Source: a bacterium 210820-DFI.6.37
Lineage (GTDB): Bacteria; Bacillota; Clostridia; Peptostreptococcales; Anaerovoracaceae
Assembly: GCA_020558355.1 (NCBI GenBank)
Contig: JAJCKG010000003.1
Span: 62,001-126,000, forward strand
Reading direction: 5' to 3'
Length of the DNA stretch: 64,000 nt
The notes beneath the pieces are model-generated. The model was not told where the DNA came from, searched no databases, and worked only from the letters and a program-made list of their open reading frames with translations. The number at the start of each line of letters is the position of its first letter. The stretch's first letter is position 1. Below are positions 48,612-56,006 of this stretch, piece after piece. A program made the position numbers and the translations under genes.

Positions 48612-49391
48612 TTAATAAAAGAAGCATTTTCCGCAGACTTCCGGAGAAGGAATATATTTATCAATGGTCTTACAATGAGCCTGGCAGATTTTCCGGTCGA
48701 TTCCCTTTTCAGAGATAGCTCCTGCCGGACAGGCTTTGATCATTTCCTGACTGCAGGTCACGCCTTCCGCTTCCTGATAAGCGTACTGCCGCTGAATCTT
48801 CTGGTACAGCGCTTCCAGCTGATCCGAATCGAGAGTCTCAAAGGCTTCCGCGTATTGGCCGTCTGTGATGATGGAGCCGAATCTTCCGGCAAAGCCATTC
48901 TTTGTTTTCAAACAGCCGGCCGGACCAAATTCTCCCATACCCGCGGCAAAAGCGGCCAGCTTGTGGGACCATTCTTCCCTGCATAATTCCTCGTTCCAGT
49001 CAGTAGGAGTATTGGTGCAGGATGACAGTCTCCCCACTGTGTCCAGCGCCTCGCGGATTACTCCGTTGAGCCGCATGGAAAGCCACATGGACTCGTTAAA
49101 GGCTCTTTCCCAGTCCTCGGAAGGGGCCTCCCCTCCCCGATTGCTCTCTGTGATTTCCGGTGCGAACGGGACGAAATGTACTACTACCGTATTTCCAGGG
49201 CGGTAGATCCTCTTTGGATGGTCGCATATCGTCCGGGAAAAATACATATCAAAAATTGGGTTTCTGGAATCCGCGTAGCCGATCAGCGGCTCGCCGAACC
49301 TGGTCTTTATATCCGGTCTGGCTTCAAATTTTTTGATTGCGTCTTTTACATCTGTTAAAATCTTTCCTTTGATATCTACTCCAATATGCAT
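48612..49391 (-). CDS. Iron-sulfur protein related to epoxyqueuosine reductase (QueG-like)
   Basis: A 259-residue protein. The first half resembles the corrinoid-binding QueG-like fold (NTVVVHFVPFAPEIT, WSHKLAAFAAGMGEFGPAGC, FGSIITDG). The C-terminal Cys set, CSQEMIKACPAGAIS...CQAHC...CGKC, is a reduced or variant ferredoxin pattern. These standalone proteins are common in Clostridia and their redox substrate is unknown. An imperfect hairpin (GGCACAGCC/GGCTGTGTC, 49413-49444) lies just before its ribosome site; it has no U-run on this strand. Confidence 0.75.
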   Translation of the reverse strand: MHIGVDIKGKILTDVKDAIKKFEARPDIKTRFGEPLIGYADSRNPIFDMYFSRTICDHPKRIYRPGNTVVVHFVPFAPEITESNRGGEAPSEDWERAFNESMWLSMRLNGVIREALDTVGRLSSCTNTPTDWNEELCREEWSHKLAAFAAGMGEFGPAGCLKTKNGFAGRFGSIITDGQYAEAFETLDSDQLEALYQKIQRQYAYQEAEGVTCSQEMIKACPAGAISEKGIDRKICQAHCKTIDKYIPSPEVCGKCFFY

Positions 49392-49450
49392 CGTCGCGTG
49401 TTCCTCCTATCTGGCACAGCCTCTTAATAAGGCCCGGCTGTGTCTTTTTC

Positions 49451-49723
49451 CTATTCTTCTATTACTCTTTCAATTTTAAAAACATTGATGACCCTCGCGT
49501 CCGGACAGCAAAACAGGCACTCGTCTTCACTGTCCTCACCCGGTACACTGCCGCCGTACCGCAGAATATCGATATACGGGAAGGCGGTATGCAGCATCAT
49601 AGGGCACATCTTTCCCCGATCCGTGTCAAAATCAAAGGTATCTCCGATTTTATGCCCATAATGGCACGGCCCTGTTTCTTTTTTATCTACCATGCTGATT
49701 TTTATTTTCGGTCGCTTTGCCAT
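49451..49723 (-). CDS. TIGR04076-family small protein
   Basis: This 90-residue protein starts at ATG 49723 (GAGGTGA upstream). The family pattern is present: GPCHYGHKIGDTFDFD, GKMCPMMLHTAFPYI, LRYGGSVPG and CPDARVINVFKIERV. Conserved Cys residues suggest metal or disulfide chemistry; function is unknown. It lies 60 bp upstream of the Fe-S protein on the same strand, so the two are probably co-transcribed. Confidence 0.8.
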   Translation of the reverse strand: MAKRPKIKISMVDKKETGPCHYGHKIGDTFDFDTDRGKMCPMMLHTAFPYIDILRYGGSVPGEDSEDECLFCCPDARVINVFKIERVIEE

Positions 49724-49823
49724 TCTGCTCACCTCATCTTTCATTTTTCTGCTTGTCTTTTCACTTTACCCTATTTGTGGCCTGATTAAAAGTTCCAATT
49801 TTCTTCTTTTTATTGGCTCCAAT

Positions 49824-51218
49824 TTAATCGTCCGTTTTCAGCGCCCGCAAAATCCGGTCTGCCGCGTCTTCGATCCGCGCCGCTCCAATGCCTCCAAACC
49901 CGGCCATGATCAGGTTCCTGCTGCTTCCCATGGCAAAATATTTTTCCATGGAATAAACGTTGACGCCCTGCTGCTGGCACTTCACGATCATTTCTTCGGT
50001 TGTCAGATGATCTGATTCGATGATCAGGTGAAGGCCCGCTCCTTTTCCCCGCACTTGAAATCCAGGTCCCAGCCCCCGCTCCAGCTTTGCCGCAAAAAGA
50101 TCATGCTTTCGCTTGTTGGCGAGGCAGATCTTCCGCACATGCTGTTCCCAGCTTCCCTCTGCCATGAAAATCCGCAGGGTATCCTGCATCAGAGAAGGCA
50201 CGGTATTGTGATATTCGCTGAACCACATATCGTATCTGTTTTTCAGCTCCGGCGGAAGCACCATGTACGCCAGACGCAGAGAAGGCGCCAGCGCTTTTGA
50301 AACGCTTCCCAGATAGGCGACCCGTCCTTTCCGGTCCAGGCTCTGCAGGGAAGGAACGGCTTTTGCTGTATAACGGAATATGCTGTCGTAGTCATCCTCT
50401 ATCACATAAAAATCCTGTTCTTCCGCAAGCTGCAGCAGTTCCATCCGATTCTGGATCGGCATGACCTCTCCCAGTGGAAACTGATGAGAAGGGGTCACAT
50501 AAACCGCCTGCGCTTTTTCCCGCCGCAGGGCCGCAAGATCGATGCCTCCCGCTCCCACAGGAATAGGCGCGGTCTCGATCCTGTGGTTTTCCAGTACATG
50601 GCGCACCCCATCGTAGCCCGGCTCTTCTATCGCGCACCGCTCGGGCCGAATCAGCTGGCACAAAATCCCTGCCAGCTGCTGGGTTCCGCTTCCGATCACC
50701 AGCTGATCCGGACTGCATTTAACCCCTCTGGCCCGATCCAGATAATCGGCCAGGTAGCTTCTCAGCTCCCAGTCTCCGCAGTTATCTCCATATACGCCCA
50801 GCTTTCCGTATACGGCTTCTGTCAGAGCGGCCTCCATGGCCCGCCGCCACTTTCTCGCGGGAAAGTTTTCGGTGTGGCAGTTTCCATACTTCATGTCATA
50901 GAGAAATTTTCGGTTCTCCGGCCGCTCTCTATGAAACGCCTGCAGTTTCCTGGATACGGTATCGCTGTCCAGAAGCGACATGTCCACATGTTTTACATAA
51001 TACCCGCTGCCCCGCCGGTTTTCCAGGTACCCTTCGGAGCACAGCTGCAGATAAGCCTGCTCTACCGTATTCCGGCTGACGCCCAGATTGTCCGCCTGCC
51101 TTCTGGTTGCGGAAAGCCGGCGGCCCTCCTCCAGCTCTCCTGTTATGATTTCGTCCCGTATGTGCTGATAAATTTGCAGATACAGCGGCTTTGCGCTTTC
51201 CCGATCCAGTATGATCAT
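49824..51218 (-). CDS. MocR/PdxR-family GntR-aminotransferase regulator
   Basis: A 464-residue fusion. A GntR winged helix occupies residues 1-75 (PLYLQIYQHIRDEIITGELE, GVSRNTVEQAYLQL, RRGSGYYV). A fold-type I aminotransferase domain follows, with PLP Lys in LGSVSKALAPSLRLAYM. MocR proteins use PLP as an effector and generally control vitamin B6 or GABA genes. The divergent neighbour at 51325 is of the pyridoxamine-phosphate-oxidase fold, as is common for such regulators. Confidence 0.92.
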   Translation of the reverse strand: MIILDRESAKPLYLQIYQHIRDEIITGELEEGRRLSATRRQADNLGVSRNTVEQAYLQLCSEGYLENRRGSGYYVKHVDMSLLDSDTVSRKLQAFHRERPENRKFLYDMKYGNCHTENFPARKWRRAMEAALTEAVYGKLGVYGDNCGDWELRSYLADYLDRARGVKCSPDQLVIGSGTQQLAGILCQLIRPERCAIEEPGYDGVRHVLENHRIETAPIPVGAGGIDLAALRREKAQAVYVTPSHQFPLGEVMPIQNRMELLQLAEEQDFYVIEDDYDSIFRYTAKAVPSLQSLDRKGRVAYLGSVSKALAPSLRLAYMVLPPELKNRYDMWFSEYHNTVPSLMQDTLRIFMAEGSWEQHVRKICLANKRKHDLFAAKLERGLGPGFQVRGKGAGLHLIIESDHLTTEEMIVKCQQQGVNVYSMEKYFAMGSSRNLIMAGFGGIGAARIEDAADRILRALKTDD

Positions 51219-51324
51219 TTGACGCCTCCTGTAATTTTATAGAATCATTATAAATAGTATTTCGGCAGGGCGCAATTTGATTTATAATAAAAGAATCAAA
51301 AATCCAATAGAAAGGGTGATTATT
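51219..51324 (+). promoter_or_regulatory. Divergent MocR/PNPOx control region
   Basis: TATAAT at 51283-51288 is the -10 box for the PNPOx-like gene, with a poor -35 (TTTCGG), as expected for an activated promoter. The word ATTATAAA occurs as an inverted pair, GAATCATTATAAA (51242) and TTTATAATAAAAGAATC (51281), a candidate MocR site. Confidence 0.5.
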
Positions 51325-51810
51325 ATGAATCGTGAAATGCAGAAAAAGGATCGCCAGACTTCTCTTGCCCGGGCCAAGGAAATGCTGGCGGCCTGTACGG
51401 AAGGAACGCTGGCCATGCATGGCGACGATGGATATCCGTACTCCCTGCCCATGAATTACATTTATATGAACGACGTAATTTATATGCATTCCGCTGATAG
51501 GGGCTACAAGATCGACGCTTTGCGCGCCAATCAGAAGGTGGGTTTTTCCGTTATTGTTCGCTCTGAAATCGCGCCGGAGCTGTTCACTACGAAATTTGAA
51601 AGCGTTGTGGCTACCGGGGATCTTTCCTTTGTCGAGGATGACGCGGAACGGCAGCAGGTGATGGAAGCAATTGTGTCCCGCTTTTCTCCGGGCCTTGAGG
51701 AAGGCGGCATGAAGTTTATCCGGGCGGCCATTCATCGGACTGCCATTTTGAAGATTCAGATTCGGGAGATGAAGGGGAAAGCCTTTCGGGCTGACACCAT
51801 GAAAAAGTAG
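51325..51810 (+). CDS. Pyridoxamine 5'-phosphate oxidase-fold protein
   Basis: A 161-residue flavin-binding split-barrel protein, starting at ATG 51325 with AAAGGGTGAT upstream. LARAKEMLAACTEGTLAMHG, YPYSLPMNYIYMNDVIYMHS and GYKIDALRANQKVGFSVI are typical of the NimA/PNPOx-like group, which includes nitroimidazole reductases and B6 enzymes. Cofactor and substrate are not defined by the sequence. Divergent from the MocR gene. Confidence 0.88.
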   Translation: MNREMQKKDRQTSLARAKEMLAACTEGTLAMHGDDGYPYSLPMNYIYMNDVIYMHSADRGYKIDALRANQKVGFSVIVRSEIAPELFTTKFESVVATGDLSFVEDDAERQQVMEAIVSRFSPGLEEGGMKFIRAAIHRTAILKIQIREMKGKAFRADTMKK

Positions 51811-51869
51811 CGGACCGAGGGTTTGGCGGCTTTTTCTTATCTGATGGCCCGCGTCTGATGGCCCGCGAT

Positions 51870-51960
51870 TTGCCTTGGCCTCCGTCGCCGCTTTTCCTAA
51901 AATTATACGGATTCAGTCGCCATTTTGCCTGAGTTTGCGGCGTTGGCGACCAGCAATTCT
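51870..51960. repeat. Single diverged GTCGCC/GGCGAC unit
   Basis: CCGTCGCCGC, AGTCGCCATTTTGCCTGAG, TTGCGGCGTTGGCGACCAGC follow the array order of 155-730. Just before it, TGATGGCCCGCG is directly repeated (51843, 51857). Confidence 0.65.
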
Positions 51961-52195
51961 TTAAAATTAGAAACAGAAACATTGCCCTGTTTTCAGGCGA
52001 TTGTTTCTGTTTTTTAGCGGCTGCAGCCCTGTGAATTGGTCAGGTTTAGGCTTATAGGGGTAAACAAAGGCTTTGGGGAAGAAAAACAGCCCGCAAAGCC
52101 AGATGCTTTCGGAAACAAATAGGAGAAAAAGGTCGCCTGTTTCAGCTTTTTTCACAATTCTCCTTTTCTGCCGCGCCCTCACCAGAACTATGGAA
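51961..52195. repeat. Dispersed ~240-bp intergenic element, copy B
   Basis: It matches copy A (30179-30420): hairpin GAAACATTGCCCTGTTTTCAGGCGATTGTTTC with U-run, then GCGGCTGCAGCC-TGAATTGGTCAGG, TTAGGCTTATAGGGGT, GCCCGCAAAGCC and GAAACA...TGTTTC. As in copy A it directly abuts intergenic DNA with no flanking gene of its own. The first hairpin could end the PNPOx-like mRNA. Positions 52196-52283 show nothing further. Confidence 0.75.
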
Positions 52196-52283
52196 CAAAG
52201 GCGCGGCATGATTGTTAGTCATGCGCGGCTCGCAGGGCAAAGCTTCTTAGGGTCTTATCCTTTTCTCGGCTGTTAAAATTTGA

Positions 52284-52408
52284 TATAATATACAAAAAGA
52301 TATTAATATACCCCGGAAGCTAATGCGCCGACCAGGCATGGGGCCAGAATAGATAGCCCCTCATCTTTGATTTAGCCCATTACGCAAATAAAACGAGGGA
52401 GTAACGCC
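52284..52408 (+). promoter_or_regulatory. Promoter and candidate RNA switch upstream of a small membrane protein gene
   Basis: TATAAT is at 52284-52289. The leader has CCCC (52311-52314) able to pair with GGGG (52340-52343) around a GCC-GACCA-GGC hairpin. The same GGGGC (52340-52344) can instead pair with GCCCC (52356-52360). The two folds exclude each other, the pattern of a riboswitch or attenuator. I could not match it to a known riboswitch class. The ribosome site GAGGGAG follows at 52396. Confidence 0.4.
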
Positions 52409-52660
52409 ATGACAAGAACAATAAAAACAATTATTTTAAATATTGCGGTTGCGCTTTGTATCATCCTTGTAACGATATTAGCCTATTCAGCCATTATTTC
52501 TCAATACCCTTACGATATAGAGGACCGGCTGGAAGGATACTATACTACGCAAATGCTCATTCAATGTATTCTGGTCGCGTGCGATATCCATGCAATTTTA
52601 ATTTTTTCAATCGTTTCCTGGTGCTGCAGAGATAAGCTGTTTAAAGAGGCTGAAAGTTAA
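52409..52660 (+). CDS. Small two-pass membrane protein
   Basis: Product of 83 residues with two hydrophobic segments (TIILNIAVALCIILVTILAY and ILVACDIHAILIFSIVSW) joined by an acidic loop. GAGGGAG stands seven bases before the ATG. Unknown function; its long structured leader suggests control at the RNA level. Confidence 0.6.
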   Translation: MTRTIKTIILNIAVALCIILVTILAYSAIISQYPYDIEDRLEGYYTTQMLIQCILVACDIHAILIFSIVSWCCRDKLFKEAES

Positions 52661-52739
52661 TCAGCAACGAGAAATTATGAAAAAAATTTAATTTTCCGCT
52701 AGTTGTTTCAAAAAGAATCAGGCTTTCGGCGCCAGGCCC

Positions 52740-52860
52740 ATTGAAAAAGCAGAAACAGCCGCCTGAAAACAGAAAATGGTTACCAATGAGCCCGAATTAT
52801 GCCCAATGGCGACGGTTTCCGCATCAAAATATGAGCCTGGGCGACCAGCCTGCGGCAGCA
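52740..52860. repeat. Partial copies of both dispersed repeats
   Basis: GCAGAAACAGCCGCCTGAAAACAG (52749-52772) matches the opposite strand of the copy A/B hairpin. ATGGCGACGG and GGGCGACCAGCC (52805-52850) are a trace of the GGCGAC family. The gap 52661-52910 otherwise has no gene. Confidence 0.5.
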
Positions 52861-52910
52861 GCGGCCTAAAAAAGGCGCGCTATCCACCAGACCGGAATTT
52901 GATAAAACAA

Positions 52911-53318
52911 TTACGCTTTTTTCCCAAAAAGGTTGAATATTATTGAAAAAATTAAACTTATTCCTATCCCAGAAGCCGCGCCCGCTAATATAATTAAAAA
53001 AATCTCACTGAAAAGAAATCGATTGGCCGCAAAAGACCATATTCCCGCTATGGCCGCGAATGTAATGGCAAATCCCAGATATAACGGATAAATGGGCTTT
53101 TTCTTCGTCGCGGAGGCAGGCTCTATTCCTTTGAGAATATAGTCCGTTGTAACGCCAAAAATTTCACTCATAATAATAATCTTATCTAAATCCGGCGCGC
53201 TTTGCCTGCTTTCCCATTTTGAAACCGCCTGTCTTGATACGCCTACTTTATCCGCAAGTTCTTCTTGAGAAAAGCCTTTCTGTTTTCGTAAATATTGTAT
53301 TCTGTCTGATAGATTCAT
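52911..53318 (-). CDS. XRE-family regulator with membrane tail
   Basis: The first 60 residues of 135 are a helix-turn-helix of the Cro/C1 type: [40 protein letters not shown]. Two hydrophobic segments follow ([35 protein letters not shown]). AAGGAG stands eight bases before ATG 53318. Such membrane-tethered XRE proteins often control a neighbouring membrane gene, here perhaps the one at 52409. Confidence 0.85.
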   Translation of the reverse strand: MNLSDRIQYLRKQKGFSQEELADKVGVSRQAVSKWESRQSAPDLDKIIIMSEIFGVTTDYILKGIEPASATKKKPIYPLYLGFAITFAAIAGIWSFAANRFLFSEIFLIILAGAASGIGISLIFSIIFNLFGKKA

Positions 53319-53487
53319 TTCAGCACTCCTTTCTTTCATAGTGCAATCATAACAAAAACATTGGTTGCGTAACCACCATTCAGACGTTGAAATATGTAAA
53401 CCAACCGTTGCGATTGTGTTTTTAGCAATTTTTATCGCTCAAAACGCTATAAATATCTAACCCATTTTGTTCCTTTCCCGCACAGAA

Positions 53488-54675
53488 TCATTCCGCCAGA
53501 TATTCTCTCGTGACCCGTCCCAGGATTGCCATTCCTTTTATTGTCTCCTCATCATTCATATTGGAAAAGTTTAGCCTCAGCTCATTGTTCTTGCTTCCGC
53601 TTGGATAAAAGGCGCTGCCCGGCGTAAAGGTGACATTTTCCTTCATGGAACGTTTCAGCAGTTCTTTCGCGTCCTTATCCTCCGGAAGCCGCAGCCAGAT
53701 AAACAGGCCTCCCCCTGGAAGCTGAAAATCAACCGAATCAGGGAATTCCCGCCGGATGCAGTCTGCCATCAGGTCCCGCCTGTGCTTGTACAGCTTTGTA
53801 ATCTTTTCGATGTGATCGTCCAGGCTATAGTGTTCCAGGTAATAGGCCATCTGCATCTGGGATATAGTGGAGGAGGAAAGATCCGAGGCGTTTTTCAGAA
53901 CCAGATATTTTTCCATCAGCTCCTTTCTGGCGCAGAGCCACGCTACCCGAAGTCCCGGGCAGAAGGTCTTGGAAAAGGTCCCTACATAAACCACCTGTCC
54001 CCGCTGATCGTAAAAGCTGAGAGGCTTTTCCAGCTGATTCTCAAAGGAAAGCTCTGAATAAGCCCCGTCTTCCAGGACGGGCACATCGTAATCCTTTATC
54101 AACTCAATAAAAGCTTTTCTCCGCTGCACGGACCAGCTGCGCCCGGTTGGATTCTGGTAGTCCGGGTTCACATAGATCATCTTAACACGATCCCCGTATT
54201 GTTCCAGACACCGGCGAGTGGCCTGAATTTCGATGCCTTCTTCGTCGGTAGGCACCGCTACCAGGGTAGCTTCATGGGCCCGCAGCGCATTGACCGCTCC
54301 CAGATAGGAGGGGGTTTCAAATAAAACCACATCTCCCTTGTTGACAAAGAGCATCCCGCTCATATCCAGCGCCTGCTGAGAGCCGCTGGTGATAATTACC
54401 TCATCCAAAGCGTAATCCGTCCCGAATTTAAGTGCCATTCGCTCCCGAATGATCTCCCGCAGCCTGCTGTATCCGCTGGTAGCGCAGTAACTGAGGGCCC
54501 CCGCGCCTTCCCGCCGCAGAACCTTTACAAAGGACTCTTCGATAGCGGCAAGAGGATAGGTTTCTCCTGACGGAAATCCTGCCGCAAAGGAAATGGTATC
54601 TTTCGTTTCGATCAGTTCAAAAGCGTCCAGAAGAGACCGGTCTTCCAGACAATTTATTCTGCTTGCAAATCTCAT
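53488..54675 (-). CDS. PLP-dependent aminotransferase (2-aminoadipate/MocR-like domain without HTH)
   Basis: A 395-residue fold-type I aminotransferase of the LysN/ARO8 group. Marks: ISFAAGFPSGETYP, LSYCATSGYSRLREIIRERM, TSGSQQALDMSG, YVNPDYQNPTGRSW and the Lys-bearing VGTFSKTFCPGLRVAW. It transaminates 2-aminoadipate, branched or aromatic amino acids. Start ATG 54675 preferred; ATG 54681 is two codons away. It follows ahcY but a terminator separates them. Confidence 0.88.
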   Translation of the reverse strand: MRFASRINCLEDRSLLDAFELIETKDTISFAAGFPSGETYPLAAIEESFVKVLRREGAGALSYCATSGYSRLREIIRERMALKFGTDYALDEVIITSGSQQALDMSGMLFVNKGDVVLFETPSYLGAVNALRAHEATLVAVPTDEEGIEIQATRRCLEQYGDRVKMIYVNPDYQNPTGRSWSVQRRKAFIELIKDYDVPVLEDGAYSELSFENQLEKPLSFYDQRGQVVYVGTFSKTFCPGLRVAWLCARKELMEKYLVLKNASDLSSSTISQMQMAYYLEHYSLDDHIEKITKLYKHRRDLMADCIRREFPDSVDFQLPGGGLFIWLRLPEDKDAKELLKRSMKENVTFTPGSAFYPSGSKNNELRLNFSNMNDEETIKGMAILGRVTREYLAE

Positions 54676-54691
54676 AATCAAATTCCTCTCA

Positions 54692-54718
54692 TAAAAAGCC
54701 CCGCTGTCCGCGGGGCTG
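54692..54718 (-). terminator. ahcY terminator
   Basis: Minus strand AGCCCCGCGGACAGCGGGGCT followed by TTTTTAT. Confidence 0.9.
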
Positions 54719-54724
54719 ATTTTC

Positions 54725-55975
54725 TTATACCTGCCAGCTGTTCAAATACCGCTCCTGATCCGGCGTCAGCTGATCAATCTCAATATCCCAGCTTTTCAAC
54801 TTTCTTCTGGCAATTTTATCATCAATCTCGGCTGATACATCGATGACTTTGTCAGGCAGGCTCTTGTAGTTATCTTTTATGTACATGGCGGACAGGGCCT
54901 GTACGGCAAAGCTGAGGTCCATAATCTCAGCGGGATGGCCGTCTGCCGCCGCAATGTTCACCAGCTTTCCTTCCGCTAACACATTGATCCATTTGTCTCC
55001 TGGCAGCCGATAGCCCATAATGTTGCGGCGCGTTTCTTTTTTCTCCTCCGCCGCGGATTCCAGGCCTTCCATGTCGATTTCCACATTAAAGTGTCCGGCA
55101 TTGGCCAATATGGCCCGATCCTTCATTTTCATCATGTGTTCCACAGTGATGGTATGCTTGCAGCCTGTAGCGGTTACGAAGATATCGCCGTAAGGCGCCG
55201 CCTGTTCCATCTTCATCACGTCAAAGCCGTCCATTCTGGCCTCGATGGCTTTTACCGGGTCGATCTCTGTGACGATGACTTTCGCCCCCAGCGCCGCGGC
55301 CCGCATAGCGATTCCCCGGCTGCACCAGCCATATCCTACGACTACCACAGTCTTGCTGGCAACAATCAGGTTGGTGTTTCGCATGATGCTGTCCCACACC
55401 GACTGGCCTGTGCCATAGCGGTTGTCGAAAAGATGCTTGCATTGCGCGTCATTGACGGCTACCATTGGAAATTTGAGAATTCCCTCCTTCTCCATGGCCT
55501 GCAGACGGATTACGCCTGTAGTGGTTTCCTCGCAGCCGCCCCATACCTCCCGGGCCAAATCGGGACGCTGATTGTGAAGCAGTCCCACCAGATCGCCGCC
55601 ATCGTCAATGATGATATTGGGCTTGTGCTCCAGACACATCTCAATATGTCTGTTATATTCTTCCTCTGTCGCTCCGTGATAAGCGAAAACTTTTAATCCC
55701 GCATCCGCAAGGGCCGCCGCCACATCGTCCTGCGTGGACAGAGAATTGCTTCCCGTTACGGACATCTCAGCGCCGCCTGCCGCCAGAACCAGACACAGAT
55801 AAGCGGTCTTCGCCTCCAGATGGACGGAAAGACTGATCCGGATTCCTTCAAAGGGTTTGGTCTTCACAAACTCCTCTTCCAGGCCGGAAAGCAGGGGCAT
55901 ATTATTTTTCACCCACTGAATCTTCTGGTGTCCCGAAGGGGCCAGACTGATATCTCTGATCTCATAGTTTTTCAT
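54725..55975 (-). CDS. Adenosylhomocysteinase
   Basis: Hydrolyses S-adenosylhomocysteine to adenosine and homocysteine, clearing the inhibitor of methyltransferases. The 416-residue sequence has IRISLSVHLEAKTAYL, NSLSTQDDVAAAL, MVAVNDAQCKHLFDNRYGTG, NAD loop VVVGYGWCSRGIA, EIDPVKAIEARMDGFDVM and GHFNVEID. Homocysteine made here can feed the methionine/cysteine enzymes at 20-25 kb. AAGGGGATAAAA is upstream. It follows glmS by 31 bp. Confidence 0.95.
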   Translation of the reverse strand: MKNYEIRDISLAPSGHQKIQWVKNNMPLLSGLEEEFVKTKPFEGIRISLSVHLEAKTAYLCLVLAAGGAEMSVTGSNSLSTQDDVAAALADAGLKVFAYHGATEEEYNRHIEMCLEHKPNIIIDDGGDLVGLLHNQRPDLAREVWGGCEETTTGVIRLQAMEKEGILKFPMVAVNDAQCKHLFDNRYGTGQSVWDSIMRNTNLIVASKTVVVVGYGWCSRGIAMRAAALGAKVIVTEIDPVKAIEARMDGFDVMKMEQAAPYGDIFVTATGCKHTITVEHMMKMKDRAILANAGHFNVEIDMEGLESAAEEKKETRRNIMGYRLPGDKWINVLAEGKLVNIAAADGHPAEIMDLSFAVQALSAMYIKDNYKSLPDKVIDVSAEIDDKIARRKLKSWDIEIDQLTPDQERYLNSWQV

Positions 55976-56006
55976 AAAATTTTATCCCCTCTGTTTGTAT
56001 TTAACT

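Noticed and set aside
49413..49444. Terminator between the TIGR04076-like and Fe-S protein genes
   Set aside because: The hairpin has a mismatch and its T-run is on the wrong strand for these genes.
50484..51242. 252-codon plus-strand frame and an extended minus-strand frame up to 51735
   Set aside because: Shadows of the MocR gene and of the PNPOx-like gene, each with clear homology on its own frame.
52290..52408. c-di-GMP, fluoride or ZTP riboswitch
   Set aside because: I compared the leader with the conserved words of these classes and found no adequate match, so I left it as an unassigned candidate switch.
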